Of a stretch of 64,000 nt of DNA, positions 35,081 through 47,136 are shown in pieces. The stretch spans positions 31,083,715-31,147,714 of the forward strand of contig LS997562.1 in assembly GCA_000469685.2 (NCBI GenBank). The letters are read 5' to 3'. This DNA is from Haemonchus contortus. Taxonomy: Eukaryota > Nematoda > Chromadorea > Rhabditida > Trichostrongylidae. Both the position numbers and the translations under genes were made by a program. Numbering within the stretch: position 1 is the stretch's first letter; each line of letters opens with the position of its first letter. The notes below the pieces were generated by a model. The model worked only from the letters and a program-made list of their open reading frames with translations. It did no database searches and was not told the origin of the DNA.

Positions 35081-37914
35081 ATGCATGGTTCCCCCGATAA
35101 CGCTAACCTGAAGTGCTTCCTGTTTAATGCCCGAAGTATCGTGAATAAAATGCATCACTTGCATATGTTCCTGAGTAAATTCAAACCCGATGTTCTGACG
35201 ATTACTGAGACATGGCTGAGTGCTAAGGTTCGCGACACTGAATTGACTGGAGGATTCCCATATTCTGTTTACAGGCATGATCGTAGAGGTAGGAGAGGAG
35301 GTGGGGTTTGCTGTTTAGTGAATTCCTTCCTGATCTCTAAAGAAATTAAAGTTGATTTGGAGCTTGGTCTGGACCTAATTTGTATTGAGCTTTTGAACGG
35401 TGCCTCCTCTGCGTCTACTATCAGGCTTGTGGCAGTCTATCGCCCACCCAGTACTTCTGCAGCCATTGATGATGCCTTCGTTGAGTTTCTTTCAGATCTC
35501 TGCTCTGTGCGATCCCACACATTGGTTAGTGGAGATTTCAACCTCAATATCGATTGGCCCAATAAGCACCCGTTTAATAGTGTCGCTTCGCAGTACCTTC
35601 GCCTTTTTGACACATTCGGTTTCGCACAGTATGTTACAGAGGCGACCTACAGTGACAAGATAATAGATCTTGTTCTGTCTTCTTCCCAATTTGTTAGTTG
35701 TGTTTCCATTCTGCCACCTTTCTCAAATTCTGACCATAACGTCGTGGCCTTCAAGCTGGCTCAAACTGTGACTCTAACTCACTCTGTTCCTACACCCAAT
35801 TTTGCCAACCTTGACTTTCGATTACTAGATTCGGTCTTTCTCGCTGTTGACTGGTTAGCTCTCTTCAACAATTATACTTGCATTAATGATATTTACAGGA
35901 GATTTTGCAAAAAAATTTACTCCATTCTTGCTTCCTTCGTTTCTTTTAAGGTTCCTTCTATGCATAATGTGAGTTATCCTGCTCATATCGATAATCTGTT
36001 GACCCAAAAGTAACGGCTTTTCCGGGTGCTCCCGAATCCTTTGACAAATGCATTATACAGGAAAGTCTGCTCTGACCTCGATAAGCATGTCAAAAAATTT
36101 GTGGAAAATCGTGACAAGCGGCTGTCGGCTAAGGCTAATTCTATACATCTTTTCAGCCTAGTCAGGCAAAGAGTTAAAACCTCTCTAAAGCTACCCGTAC
36201 TCTCGGATTGCTTCGGCTCTCTCTTTGTTACAGATGAGGAGAAAGCTGAAGCTTTAGATACCTACTTTGCTAGTGTTTTTTCCACAGATAACTCTGAGGA
36301 TGAAGTTAGGACTAGCAATCAGTTCAGGATCAATCATTCCTTGTCTTGGATTTCCTTTCATCCTCAAGAGGTTTTCAGTGTACTCACTAAGCTCAAGCCA
36401 TCCATGGTTGAACCGTATGATGGTATCCCCCAGATACTTTTCCGTAAGTGTGCTCGTTCATTATGCAAACCATTAGCACACATTTTCAACATTTCTTTGC
36501 TTCTCGGAGAAGTACCTGATATCTGGAAAGAATCCATAGTTTCAGCCATTCCTATGAAGTCCGACAGCCGACTCCTATCTGATTTCCGCCCTATTAGCAA
36601 TTTACCCACCGCTGCCAAGGTCATGGAAGCCTTGATTAGAGAAAAGATTTTAGCCTGGCTCAATAGGTTCAATGTAGTTCCATTAGAGCAGCATGGGTTC
36701 TTAAGGAGTGCTTCTACAGCTTCTAAACTTCTTGACACTTTCTTCGATTGGACTGTTGCCTTAAATAATGAGGAAGCAGTGGATATTGTATTCATCGATC
36801 TTTCTAAAGCCTTTGACAAGGTCAGTCACTCCAGGCTTCTATCAAGACTACATGATCTTGGCATCAGTGGGCAGCTGCTAAGTTGGTTTAGATCTTACTT
36901 AAGCGATAGACATATGACGATAAAAGTTGGTCAGAGTTTCTCCCAGCGTTATCATTGTCACAGTGGAGTTCCCCAAGGTGGTGTGTTGTCACCCCTTCTG
37001 TTTCTCATATACACAATTGATCTTCCAGCTTTCATAACAACTTCTAGTTACATCAAAACGCAAATCTATGCTGATGACATTAAGATCTATGTCTCGTATG
37101 GTATGGAGAACCGGGAAGAAGCTCAATCATCCCTTCAACGCTCCCTTGTAAAGATGGCTGAGTGGGCCACGCTGTGGCGTCTTCCCATTAACCTTAAGAA
37201 ATGTTCAGTGTTACACGTTGGTGTAGGATCTCCTTTGGATTATGAAATTTGTGGCATCAAGCTGGCACGCTGTTCGTCTGCCAAGGACTTCGGACTCACT
37301 TACGGCCCTGATCTCGAGTTTTCTTCCCATATAGACAGCGTGGTAAATAAAGCTTCCTCTGTTTTATTTCTCATCCTGCGCAATGTTCTAACAAACGACC
37401 ACAGAATTTTAATTGGCTTGTACAAGGCATATGTCCTCCCTCATCTCGAATACTGCTCTCAGGTATGGAGCCCGGTGCTTAAAAAGGATATTGCTAAACT
37501 TGAGAAAGTCCAGAGAACTTTCACGAGAATCTTGTTTCTCAGAATGTTTCCGGGCACGGAGTACAGGCTGATACCTAGTTATGAAGACCGTCTAAAAATG
37601 TTTGGTTTAATGAGTTTAATGAACAGACGTATCATAAGCGACCTCGTCTTCTGCTTTCGCATAATTCGCAAAGAAATCAAGCTCAAAGCTAGTAAGTACT
37701 GGGTCTTCCGGCCTAGTAGTCTAGATCTAACGGCTTCTCATTACAAAGCAAAAGATTAAAAAGATTCAATCATGCCTTAGCATTTAATTCCTTCTTCTTT
37801 CGGACAGCAAGATGGCTCGAAAAGCTCCCACGAGAGGTGCTACAATCGAGTAATGGTAAGGTTTTCAAGGCCAAATTGAGGGCCCTAAATGTAGCTCAGA
37901 TAATCGACTCGTAA
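35081..37914 (+). pseudogene. LINE ORF2: endonuclease-reverse transcriptase, two lesions
   Basis: The apurinic-like endonuclease has its usual motifs: NARSIVNK, TITETWLS, VAVYRPP, SGDFNLN and SDHNVV. The reverse transcriptase follows with FRPISNLPT, EQHGFLRS, IDLSKAFDKVSH (motif A), GVPQGGVLSPLLF (B) and YADDIKIYV (C). The post-RT region has EYCSQVWSP and LEKVQRTFTRILF. One in-frame TAA at 36011-36013 separates endonuclease from RT. A 1-bp shift in the A-run near 37755 cuts off the last ~50 codons, which continue in another frame to TAA at 37912-37914. All catalytic aspartates remain, so this copy died recently. An upstream in-frame start at 35009 overlapping ORF1 is possible. Confidence 0.88.
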
Positions 37915-38669
37915 GCTTGTTCATTATCATGTTGCCATCATTTACAGGTCCTGTTGAGGCACTTTCGCCATCGATATCGATCGGGTAGCAGCTATACCTG
38001 TAGCGGTATGTTGGGACAACCGTGTCCGATGGATTGCCTCACTGGTTAACTTCGTTGCCTCAAAAGTTCCATCCACAGTCTTTCGGATGCAAATTCTTCT
38101 TTTTGTCCTGCGATCATGCATCCTGGTTCGGGTTTCTCTTGACTGAAACGTGTCGCCGTTTTTCGTCCAATAACTTTCTCTCGAGTTTGTCTTCCTTTCT
38201 GTCTCTGCCTATGGGTTGCTTCCACCTCTTTTCTTTTTCCTTCTTGAATGTTGTTTTTTTTTCCTTTTGCCCTGTTTTTTTTTCGTTGAGCTTCTTTTTT
38301 TGTTCTTGATCTGATATTCCGTCGCCACCATTGCTGAGTCTGCCATATCTAAGTTTCTAATTTGGTCATTGTCCGACCCAACAGTTCACATCTCGCCGTT
38401 CAGCCAGTAGCATACAAATCGGTTCCACGAGGGAAGTTGGCGTACCCGTGTGCCGAAGTTCCGACTTGGTCCCATGACTCCTTACGGAATGAGAGCACCT
38501 TGGCCAACTGGTGCGGTTACTGGCTATGAGGGCATCTTTGTTGAAGACACTTCCACTGCAGCTCTGGAGATCGGTATTTTTGTCCTCTCTCTTCCTAATC
38601 TCACTTGTTTACTGTGGCGACGGGTGGTTTATTTGCTACTATGCAGTTGTGGCGCACTCAGTTGAGTGT
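37915..38669 (+). other. LINE 3' untranslated region
   Basis: T-rich, with frames of up to 95 codons that show no domain. It ends in the AAAT tail and is taken as part of the element. Confidence 0.6.
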
Positions 38670-38670
38670 A

Positions 38671-38725
<55 letters not shown>

Positions 38726-38727
38726 AT
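38670..38727. repeat. (AAAT)n tail of the LINE
   Basis: About 14 AAAT units, with one G interruption near the end, followed by a short A-run. This is the simple-repeat tail of the non-LTR element. Confidence 0.85.
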
Positions 38728-40365
38728 GAATAAATCAACAAAAAAAAAAGATACCTGGTTCCCTGAGAGAGTGTGCGATTCGCTTCAGCCTTGAAATTGA
38801 TTCTATCCCCAGATCAGTTGCCAAAAGCGCTGAAGTTTTCGCTCGATTCAGGTGGAGAACATTTGTTACTAAAGAATAGGTAGTGGTGTTTTGAATGGTT
38901 ATAGTAACTGGCGTAATGGCATGTGACTTCACTAAAAAATACGGTCGGTAGAGGATTCGTGTGAGAAACTATCCAGCACATACATTCAAAGGTACTATTT
39001 TTCCAAGAACAAGATGATAGAAAAAGGAAAAAGAACCAATTGGTAAGTAGTAAACAAATTGAAGATGAAGGAAAAGGAGCAGGAAGGTTGCATGAAAGAA
39101 TAAATAGTTGAATCACACTCGGACTTTCCTTGCATGAGTAGAAAGTCTGTAAGAATATGATGGAGACTTCCGGCGAATCCTGTTCTCTGGTACGAAACGC
39201 AGAGAGACCTACACAGAGTACTGAAGTACCGTTTTTTGAAAAATTATTGCCTAAATTTTTCTTGTAAGATTACGATTAAGATTACGTTTGACTGACGTCC
39301 AAGATTTTCGAGTATGTGGGGCTTGGGAGACTTCAAGAAAAATCGCGAAGGCGTATCTGCTATTTGTGCTACCGTGATCTTTTATTGACCGTATTGGGAA
39401 TTTCTTGTGAATATGTTGATAGATGAGCACGACAAGGAAGTCATGAGGTCTGGGAATGGCAAAGTGCGCAGTTTGGCCTGATCAAAGTTCTGAAGTAGCA
39501 ATATTTGACTGAAGTAGACAGCACTTCGCATAGCATAGAGGTCTGGAGGTCAGTCAGTGTATGGCACCGTGAGCAACTCAAGCAGAAATAAGGACAGACC
39601 AGAGCGACTGGTGCAACGCTTGATTCTAAATGATGCTCAGGAAGGATGATACCACAATAGAGCCCTAAGAGCCCCTTCAATACGGTAAGTCTCCAAATCA
39701 GAAGATATTGAAAAAGGCTGTTGAATGAGAAATGTTGAAAACAAGAGCTTTTGGAGTGTGTGCTAACGATGTGTGTTGAGAACACTAGCAAGCTCTGGTT
39801 ACTGAGATTGCTCTACGCAATTACAGTACACCATATCAGCTACGGAGCTACGGTAGGTATGTGAAAAATCTTCAGGAATGCGCCATGGCTCGAACTACTT
39901 TTTGTCGTTCCCAGGGGCGAATGTGGTAGATACTGGGAGATAGCCTATAGTATCCGAAGTCTCCGCCTAAGGGGGCCTAACAATAGCTCCTTCTGTTAAG
40001 AGGGAGAAATAGAGGTAAAGACTTATTTGCTGCGGCCCCGATGAAGCTGATAAGGGGCTCAGATAGACCTGAAGAGTAGCAAATGCAAAGCAGTGACGGC
40101 ATCGGGCCTTATGATTTGGAAAAAGAAGAAATGCAACCGTCGTCAATATGAAAGAAATGAAGGCAGAGCGCAGAAAGGGCATACCTAACGGCTCTAGTAT
40201 TCAACTGTAATGAAATTTATTTTGGTCGAAGGACAGATGCCTGGCTTTTGTTGTCAGAGGATATCTAATAAGGGAAAGGAGGGAAAATCTTCACATTCTC
40301 CTTTTCTGTGAGCACTGATCGGATAAAAATTCGAAGCAATAAATTCAAGAAATTATTACAATATA

Positions 40366-40425
40366 TACTATATTATATTATAAAAATTAAATAATATAAT
40401 ATATTATATTGTAAAAACTAGATGA
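40366..40425. repeat. AT-rich palindrome
   Basis: TATATTATATTATA-type sequence is followed after about 12 nt by its approximate reverse complement. Probably simple-sequence DNA. Confidence 0.55.
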
Positions 40426-42677
40426 AAGAAAGGTAAGGTGACCTTACGAAAGCGATCGGGTGTTGGAACGACCTACAGAGTGTTTGTGTTCGATATCAAC
40501 TTGTAATCAAGGTAACCAGTCAAATCGCATGACTTTTACAAGTGGAATTTTACTTTTTCGAACAATACTTTTGTGCTGGTTGTGGGACACAATGTTTGTT
40601 GAATGCAACCTCCCACAATTGTTAGCAATGTCTATTGATGCTTGGGAATTGTTCGTAGAAATGGGCGAGAGTATGGGGAAGGAATTGCCCGAAGTTGAAC
40701 ACCCACATTTATCCGGAACTTACTTCTTTGTTACTTCTCAGATAGCGAGAAGAAAACTGTGAGAAAGCCATGTTAGAAGGTTTGGTATTTAATAGAGCTC
40801 TGGACTGAATGCTAAATTTCACTCTCTAAGTCTGCTATAAAGTAAGGCTTCCAGGTATCGATCGTAGATTTCAACTCTGAACAGGAAAATCTAGCGCCTC
40901 TCTATAGAACCAGTCAGAAATGGCATCATATTTTTGTTGCTCAGAAAAAAAATGATAGAAACTCAGTTAGGCAAGTTCAGAATACTGAAGTGTAAAAATA
41001 AGTGAGGCGTATTGAGCAGAGCCAGGTTTAATGTTCATTTTGCACTTGTAATCGAATATCAAGGGTGTGTCAATGCATACGCCAACATACACTTTCATAT
41101 CGTCTGAAAGAGCGTCTCAATTGGATTTTCTAGCTAGGTTAGCCCAAGACTATTCGCCCTTTTGGTACACCCTCGCCAAGAAGTTAAACGAGGATTATGA
41201 AGAGACTCCCCACTCCCGTGTCTTTAGAACTTTATAAGTTACGGACAATGGTTATACAGAGGATATAGAGGAAAAGAGTGAGGGTGGTAGTGGGTGGGAG
41301 GACGAAGTGGAACAGCTCTGTTTGCGTGTATTGAGCATAAGACTCGTCCTTTGTTGATCAGTGATTGCTAGTTTCCAGCTTTGATGTGACCTCTAATAAT
41401 GTTTACAAGGGAACAGAGTGACCCTATTTTGACAGCGAGTAGGTAAAAGTTGCCCACACCATTGTCACGTAAATTGTGTTTTACGGCCCGATGGGTTGGT
41501 TGGACTGGTTGGATAGATGTGTTAACATCTTTGCCTCCACAAAGGGCATGCATTTGGAATGTCTATTGTTAGATTTCACTGGATTTGGTACGGACGGAAC
41601 GCTTCAAACAATAAGTTTTGGGGGGTTCCTAACGGTAAAAATGCTTCTCCTGCATATGCCGCTATGTCGTGTGTCAAATAGTGTATCGGTGGTGAATTTA
41701 GCAAGAAATCTGATAGAGATAGTTAGATAAATATGATTCCCGAATAGAAAAAAAGTGATAGCTGTTTCTCAGCTCAGATTCTAGTTTAATTGGTAATCAT
41801 CTTCGTCCTTGCACCTTTTCCTGAAAGAAGAAGTTACATATGCGTACAGAATCGCTTCATAATATCTAGTTTTCCTGTATTTGTTTGTGATGTGATTCAA
41901 GGTAGAGAAGATGTGAACGAAGAGAAAAATAAAACGAACAAAGCTTGCCCCGGATGCGCAGATTTCAGGAGGATTCGAAAAACGGGATGCTCTCAGGTTT
42001 CAACGTCTCTGAACTTTTTTCTAAAGGAAATAAATACCTTGTCGGATTCTTAGACATGGAGTATGGCCAAAGATTTGCAAATAATCGATGATGTCATGAA
42101 TATTTTTACTTTCCCTACCAGGAAGAAGTTATCTTCAGACCTTATTATAAGACACTTGAATCGAATGAGCGTATACGAATGAGTTGTGAGCAAAATTCTT
42201 GATCTCAGAAAGGGCTAAGAGGCAAAGCAATTTGGCTGTTACTTCGACTTGCACTTACTTTAGTGACAACAATGGTTTCCCCCTGAGTTTATCGGACAGC
42301 TATTCAATAGAATTTGAATACCCAAATCCATGAACTGCGGTCCTTATGATAATCCAGCACATAAGAACATGAATGCAGGTGTTTAGACTAAAACCAGCGG
42401 TACTAAGAAATTGTCAAGTTTGCCATTTCCCAAGAGTAACTGCGTTTGTCAATCGACGACGATTTCGGGGTTTATGATGGCCACACATACCTATCCATGA
42501 GGAATCAAAAGAGCAATGAAAGAATTAATGAAATAAACAGAGACGTTATTGAAACCATAGGCACATGTCAGGCAAGGTAAAATGCCAGGATTGAAAAGAA
42601 GCGAAGGATCAGGAAGTGCCGCTCTAGAAGGCGTGAGTAACGAAAAGAGAATATGCTGCATACGCAATACATCAAAG

Positions 42678-42925
42678 AATAAAGATAAAGTATTGGGGTG
42701 TTAATCAGTCCCGTCTGAGGGATGCGCCCACGCATTCGACTTCCATTCAGGATCGTAGTGGCATATTGAATGTGTATGTGGCCCTAACAATGACTTGCGG
42801 TGGCCAGCTGATGTACAAGTCAGTGCTTTTATCCTTCCAGACGAGTCTGGTACCAATTCACCGACTCCGGAGGGATGGAAGGCTTTTTTGGCCTGGGCGG
42901 GCATCGGTCCGGGATTGTCTACAAC
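42678..42925 (-). repeat. tRNA-derived SINE, family A (head-truncated)
   Basis: It shares the body and tail with the other copies (GACTTGTACATCAGCTGGCC on the minus strand). Similarity stops just before the B-box, so the tRNA-like head is missing or replaced. Confidence 0.8.
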
Positions 42926-43162
42926 ATCATTAGTCAAGCTGAGATACGTATATGGCGCAGCCTTACGGGTTTGTTCCATATCAACAGAATTATTTCGGAA
43001 TATATTTCAAAAAAAAGGAAGAGCACTACGAACCCCGATATGACAATATGAACAAAAGTGCCTCGATATTTATTTGGAAATCAAACCAAGTAGTACTAAA
43101 GAAAAGGCGAAAGCACAAAATGGGAAAAATAGCTGAGGAATCGTCGAAGAGAACCCTTCCAA

Positions 43163-43176
43163 GGGGGGGGGGGGGG
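43163..43176. repeat. Poly(G) run, 14 nt
   Basis: Uninterrupted G14. Confidence 0.9.
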
Positions 43177-45909
43177 CATGTATCAAGTGAAAGTGTGTTG
43201 GATACTCATTTTGATCCTGACAGATTATGGAAGTAACAGTTGGGCAAGCGGAGCTGAAGGGATAGTTCCTTATCAAGAGTGATACGTTGATATGTTCTTC
43301 TTTATAGGACAGTAAGTCCAATTTAGTAGAAACTTTTTCATACATTAACATGAATAAAAGCCATAGATAGAGGATTGGAAAGTGTAAACGAGTACAACGA
43401 GAGTGAACGTGGAAGCGCTGAAGCGAATATCAATGAAGGTTAGTAGGGTAACCAGCTGTGTCATACTGGAGAATAAGCATTCATAAGGAGGGTAAAGGGA
43501 ACGCAATTACTATGAAGCAACCAGTTGTCAGATCCACCTGCCATTGATTTTCCTAAGTTCCTGTGTTTTCTCGGCCACCCTCTGCGAAACTTCGTTCTTT
43601 TCTTTGTTGTTTCATTTTGCTATTACACTTTTTTCTACTCGCAAACGAACTGCACCCAGAAAATCTCCATACGGTAAGCGGATTCGAGTTATACGTAGAA
43701 TACTAATAGACTTTGTCAATAAAAATTAGGAGCAACTGTACGAAATCATTCGCCATTGGTGGTAGAAGCAAAAGCCACAATATTTCGAAGAAAATTCCTA
43801 TAAAATTATTCTCAAACAGTTAAATAGCACAGGTACGTTGAAAGGATTCCATTACGCTTAAATATCAAATACTCATTACTATTCGCTAGGCTACTTCGAC
43901 GAAGAACGGAACCACAACGACGACTAGATCGGATAGTATCCGGTTTCGACAGTGTTAGCGAAAACCTACATCACTCAGTAGTTGCAAAAAATCACTGTCG
44001 AAGCAAATTTGCTTGGAGTGACTTGATTTCAAAAACTCCCTGAAAATCGTGCCACTGTCGAAGCGAGAGTGTTCAAGAGTCAGATATAATCAAGAGAAGA
44101 TTCAAGAATGCTTTCGATAGGACCGTGGAAAAGCACTCTGTTCCATAATGCAGGTCTGAATTGAAATTCTGGCGAGTTACCCATTCTCCTCCCTAAGCAG
44201 ATTGCATGTTCGCATGCTGCTGAACACCATTCACAAAGTACGACACTTCATAACTCTTCTCAGGCACTGATTCAGCAATTTCGAAAAGCCTTATCGAAAT
44301 GGGCAATAGATGGCCTACCAAAAACGTTGTTTAAGAGAGCAGAATATCAAAATGTCCAGATGAAAAGAGGCAAAGAATCTGGAGCGTAAGTTCTATGTGG
44401 CCTACGGCCATTTTGATCACGCCTCTCCACTCATCCTCTCAAAAAGCCGTTGAGCTCAAAGGGTCGAGAAAAAAGGTCGCCGAGGGTTTTTCTCAAGGGC
44501 AGCATCGCGAGAAATTTAATTAGCCGATTTACAGCGCTTCCCTCCACCATTCTTCCCAAAAGGTATCTCCGACTCAGTTATCATCAACTGGAGCTAAGCA
44601 GTTACGAGGCAGGTATTAGTCAGTTACTAGCTAATGGTGATTGGGCAGTCTATAGACCACATTTTTGGGCCATACATTTGAAGTCCAGAAACGGTCCTTG
44701 TGAGTCGGATATGATGGTCGAAATCAGCACCTTCTAGAATGCGTCAAGGGAAATGAGAAATGAGGACAAGGAAGAAAGGAAAGTAAGGCAGGCAGACACG
44801 TTCAGAGAGCTCGACGGCAAAAACGGTCCCATAATCTTAGTGGGTTCTAGCTCATGCGGGGCTTTCACCTAATAAATCTCGGAAATGTGGCGAAAGGGTA
44901 GAGATGGCATATGAGGAAAGCCACCTCTCTCGAGCGCAGCCATTTATAACAGCCTTGACAACGGAATCTCCGATACTGAATGCTTCAAAAGCACCAGAGA
45001 GGGGATATATGCAGCATGTGTTGATCGTACATATCAAAGTTATTCGTAAGCATTAGACTACGTACAAAAACCCTCTTTCAACCGCCAACATTTCGAAGAA
45101 AAGTTGTTCTACTCAATGTTTTAGGTCACTTATTCAGCGCACTTCAAACACTTGTGTATGACGGATGAATTGTTTAAGAACGTTCTTCGATTTGTAAAAA
45201 ATGGATTTAGACATGGGTCTTCTAGATTTTTCTGTAAATCCACTCTATTACAGCCAGCCAGATATTCGGCTGCCGAAGACCCCTGTGCAATTACGTCCTG
45301 CGCCCTTTACTTCTGCACTCCTATTCGATTCTTTTACTTTTTAAAACATTAGGTCATTCTCACAGGGTCCCTTTTAGGTCTTTTGTCTATAATGGGGAAG
45401 AAATGCATTTTTGATTGGAGGAAGCTCCTGAGAAATTCTGGAAGGAACTCTTGTAAATAATTCAGAGAAACCCTTGAGACTCAAAAGTTAGACGTATCAA
45501 ACTTTTTTTTATAATGTACTACGGCACGATCATAGCAGTTTATAGAAACATCAAGAAAAAATAATTATTGAAAGAGCATAGCACTTCCTATGGACTGGAC
45601 ATTAAGTGCTCGTCTCGAGGCATAAGGGTGAGATGTCGTCATAAACATTACCGAAGTACGAAGTTACCGACAAACTTGCTAAATTGGTGAGCCCAGGGAT
45701 TACCTCTGATCACTTGTTCAAGAAAGATGTGCAAACGGCAGTTGGACTCCGAAGAAGGCCTCAATTCTATGGCCCCCTCTCGAGCAACGGATTATTTCAT
45801 AGCGTCAAGCGGCGCAGGAGCTCGTGCACTACGACCGCGGAAAATCCGGCGGAAATTGGGAAGAAGGCACAGAATTCTTCTTATTTTTCACCTGACCGAA
45901 GTTGACAAC

Positions 45910-46642
45910 TCAATTTTCAGTAAGTGCTTTGGAAAGCAGCTGGAGACGTAATTTTGAAAAGGAGCAGACATCAGTTGAAGAAGAAGGTTGTGTAACGAGC
46001 AGCGAGTTCTGACTCAACAATGGTTCAATGTTCAGCTTGGAGCCTTTTCGTTTCCGTCTTAGAGATCGCCCTCCCCTCTTCGTTTCTCTTTGAGGGGAAT
46101 AGCTCTTCGGACAGCATGAACCGCAAATGACCTTTAATGGAGTAGTAGAGCTAAGATGGACCAAATCAAAGATTTCTGCATGGCCAGAGAGATGGTGTAC
46201 GTTGGAAGTCATCGTGAAGGATAACGATAATAACGAGCTGATTGTACTATCCACATGACTGCTACTGATTATGAACACAGTACATGAAAGTATAGGTGAA
46301 AACAAGCCAGCTAAACAAAGTCTAGGATGATCGGTAAAAGTACGGCAGTAGATATACGTGAGTTTTAAAGACCACAGACATTTCGCCTCATCAAGCATGG
46401 GGAACAAATCAGAAATATTGACTAGATGCTCATCAGTTTTCTGTAGGTAGACTATCGTAGGTCTTCTGAACTTTTTCCAGCTTCTCTAGAGGAAATACAT
46501 AGCAGCCCATTGCATCTAAATTTCTAGGAATCATAATAAAGGAACACTGTGCTGGAGAATTGGTAACGGTCAAAACCGGAAGGCCTAGACAGGGCGTAGG
46601 GCTCCAGACCAGAATGGCCGTCAAGACCAAAAGTGACCGCAT
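45910..46642 (-). CDS. Putative small secreted cysteine-containing protein
   Basis: Three exons fit in phase: 46642-46499, 46440-46358 and 46261-45910, with introns of 58 and 96 nt. The first exon encodes a strong signal peptide (MRSLLVLTAILVWSPTPCLG) and then CSFIMIPRNLDAMGCY. Exon 2 gives KTDEHLVNISDLFPMLDEAK then CLW. Exon 3 holds ICGSCCPKSY and a dibasic stretch (RETKRGGRSLRRKRKGSK). The mature protein would be about 170 residues with few cysteines and a very basic tail. I recognise no family. Exons 1 and 2 are the better supported; exon 3 rests on an open frame and an acceptor that is only fair (ATCAGTAG). It may be a lineage-specific secreted protein. Confidence 0.42.
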
Positions 46643-46949
46643 TATAAGAGCTCCGTCAAGGCCATGCACTCCCAGGGAAATTTGGAGCCGTCAACGAATA
46701 TACGCGAATGTGGGGGACACCCAGATGGTTACAGACGCGGACGACTCATGCGGAGCCTACAATTTTACGTTTCCTTCTTTTTTTTTTTTTTGAGGAAACT
46801 ACTTCTTATGCCATGAGCTATGTCGTCAGTACTATGAATGCGCCCAGTGAAAAGCAATTCGTGTCATTTTGAGATCTGTAGCCAGTTAATTACGCTCATG
46901 CGGCAACTGACATCTCGTCCAGACACCCCTTCCTTACCACTTTGCCGCG

Positions 46950-47136
46950 TTGTATTATTCTGCACGAGTTACAACGAAGGCCTTTGTGAAAGACGTCGTT
47001 AAAGAAATTAGTGAAATCCAAACAAAGAGGCATCCAAAGCTTGGACAATGTTTCGATTTCCAAGAGCAACGTTTGTTAAGTGCAGTAGTAAACAATATCA
47101 TATCTGAAAAACAAAGTTTTCATCTGAGCGACAGGT
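46950..47136 (+). CDS. Orphan exon candidate
   Basis: An open frame (AFVKDVVKEISEIQTKRHPK, LGQCFDFQEQRLLSAVVNNI) ends at a good donor, GACAG|GTAAAT. Composition is protein-like, but I found no downstream exon that joins in phase and recognise no domain. Confidence 0.25.

Larger units (their letters stand above)
34395..38732 (+). mobile_element. CR1/jockey-type non-LTR retrotransposon, nearly full length
   Basis: The element has ORF1 (34395-35078), ORF2 with endonuclease and reverse transcriptase (35081-37914, two lesions), a 0.75 kb 3' region and an AAAT-repeat tail (38670-38727). The 5' end is uncertain, perhaps near 34150. No target duplication was found. CR1/jockey-like placement rests on the EEP endonuclease, the YADD RT and the post-RT EYCSQVW motif. 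Confidence 0.88.
38745..45909. other. Gene-poor region
   Basis: No frame longer than about 115 codons and none with a recognisable domain. It holds an AT palindrome (40366-40425), one SINE family A copy (42678-42925) and a G14 run (43163-43176). Frames at 39441-39791 and 44450-44737 show no homology cue or splice support. Confidence 0.45.

Noticed and set aside
36364..36819. 151-codon frame antisense to the LINE reverse transcriptase
   Set aside because: Shadow of the RT reading frame with no domain of its own.
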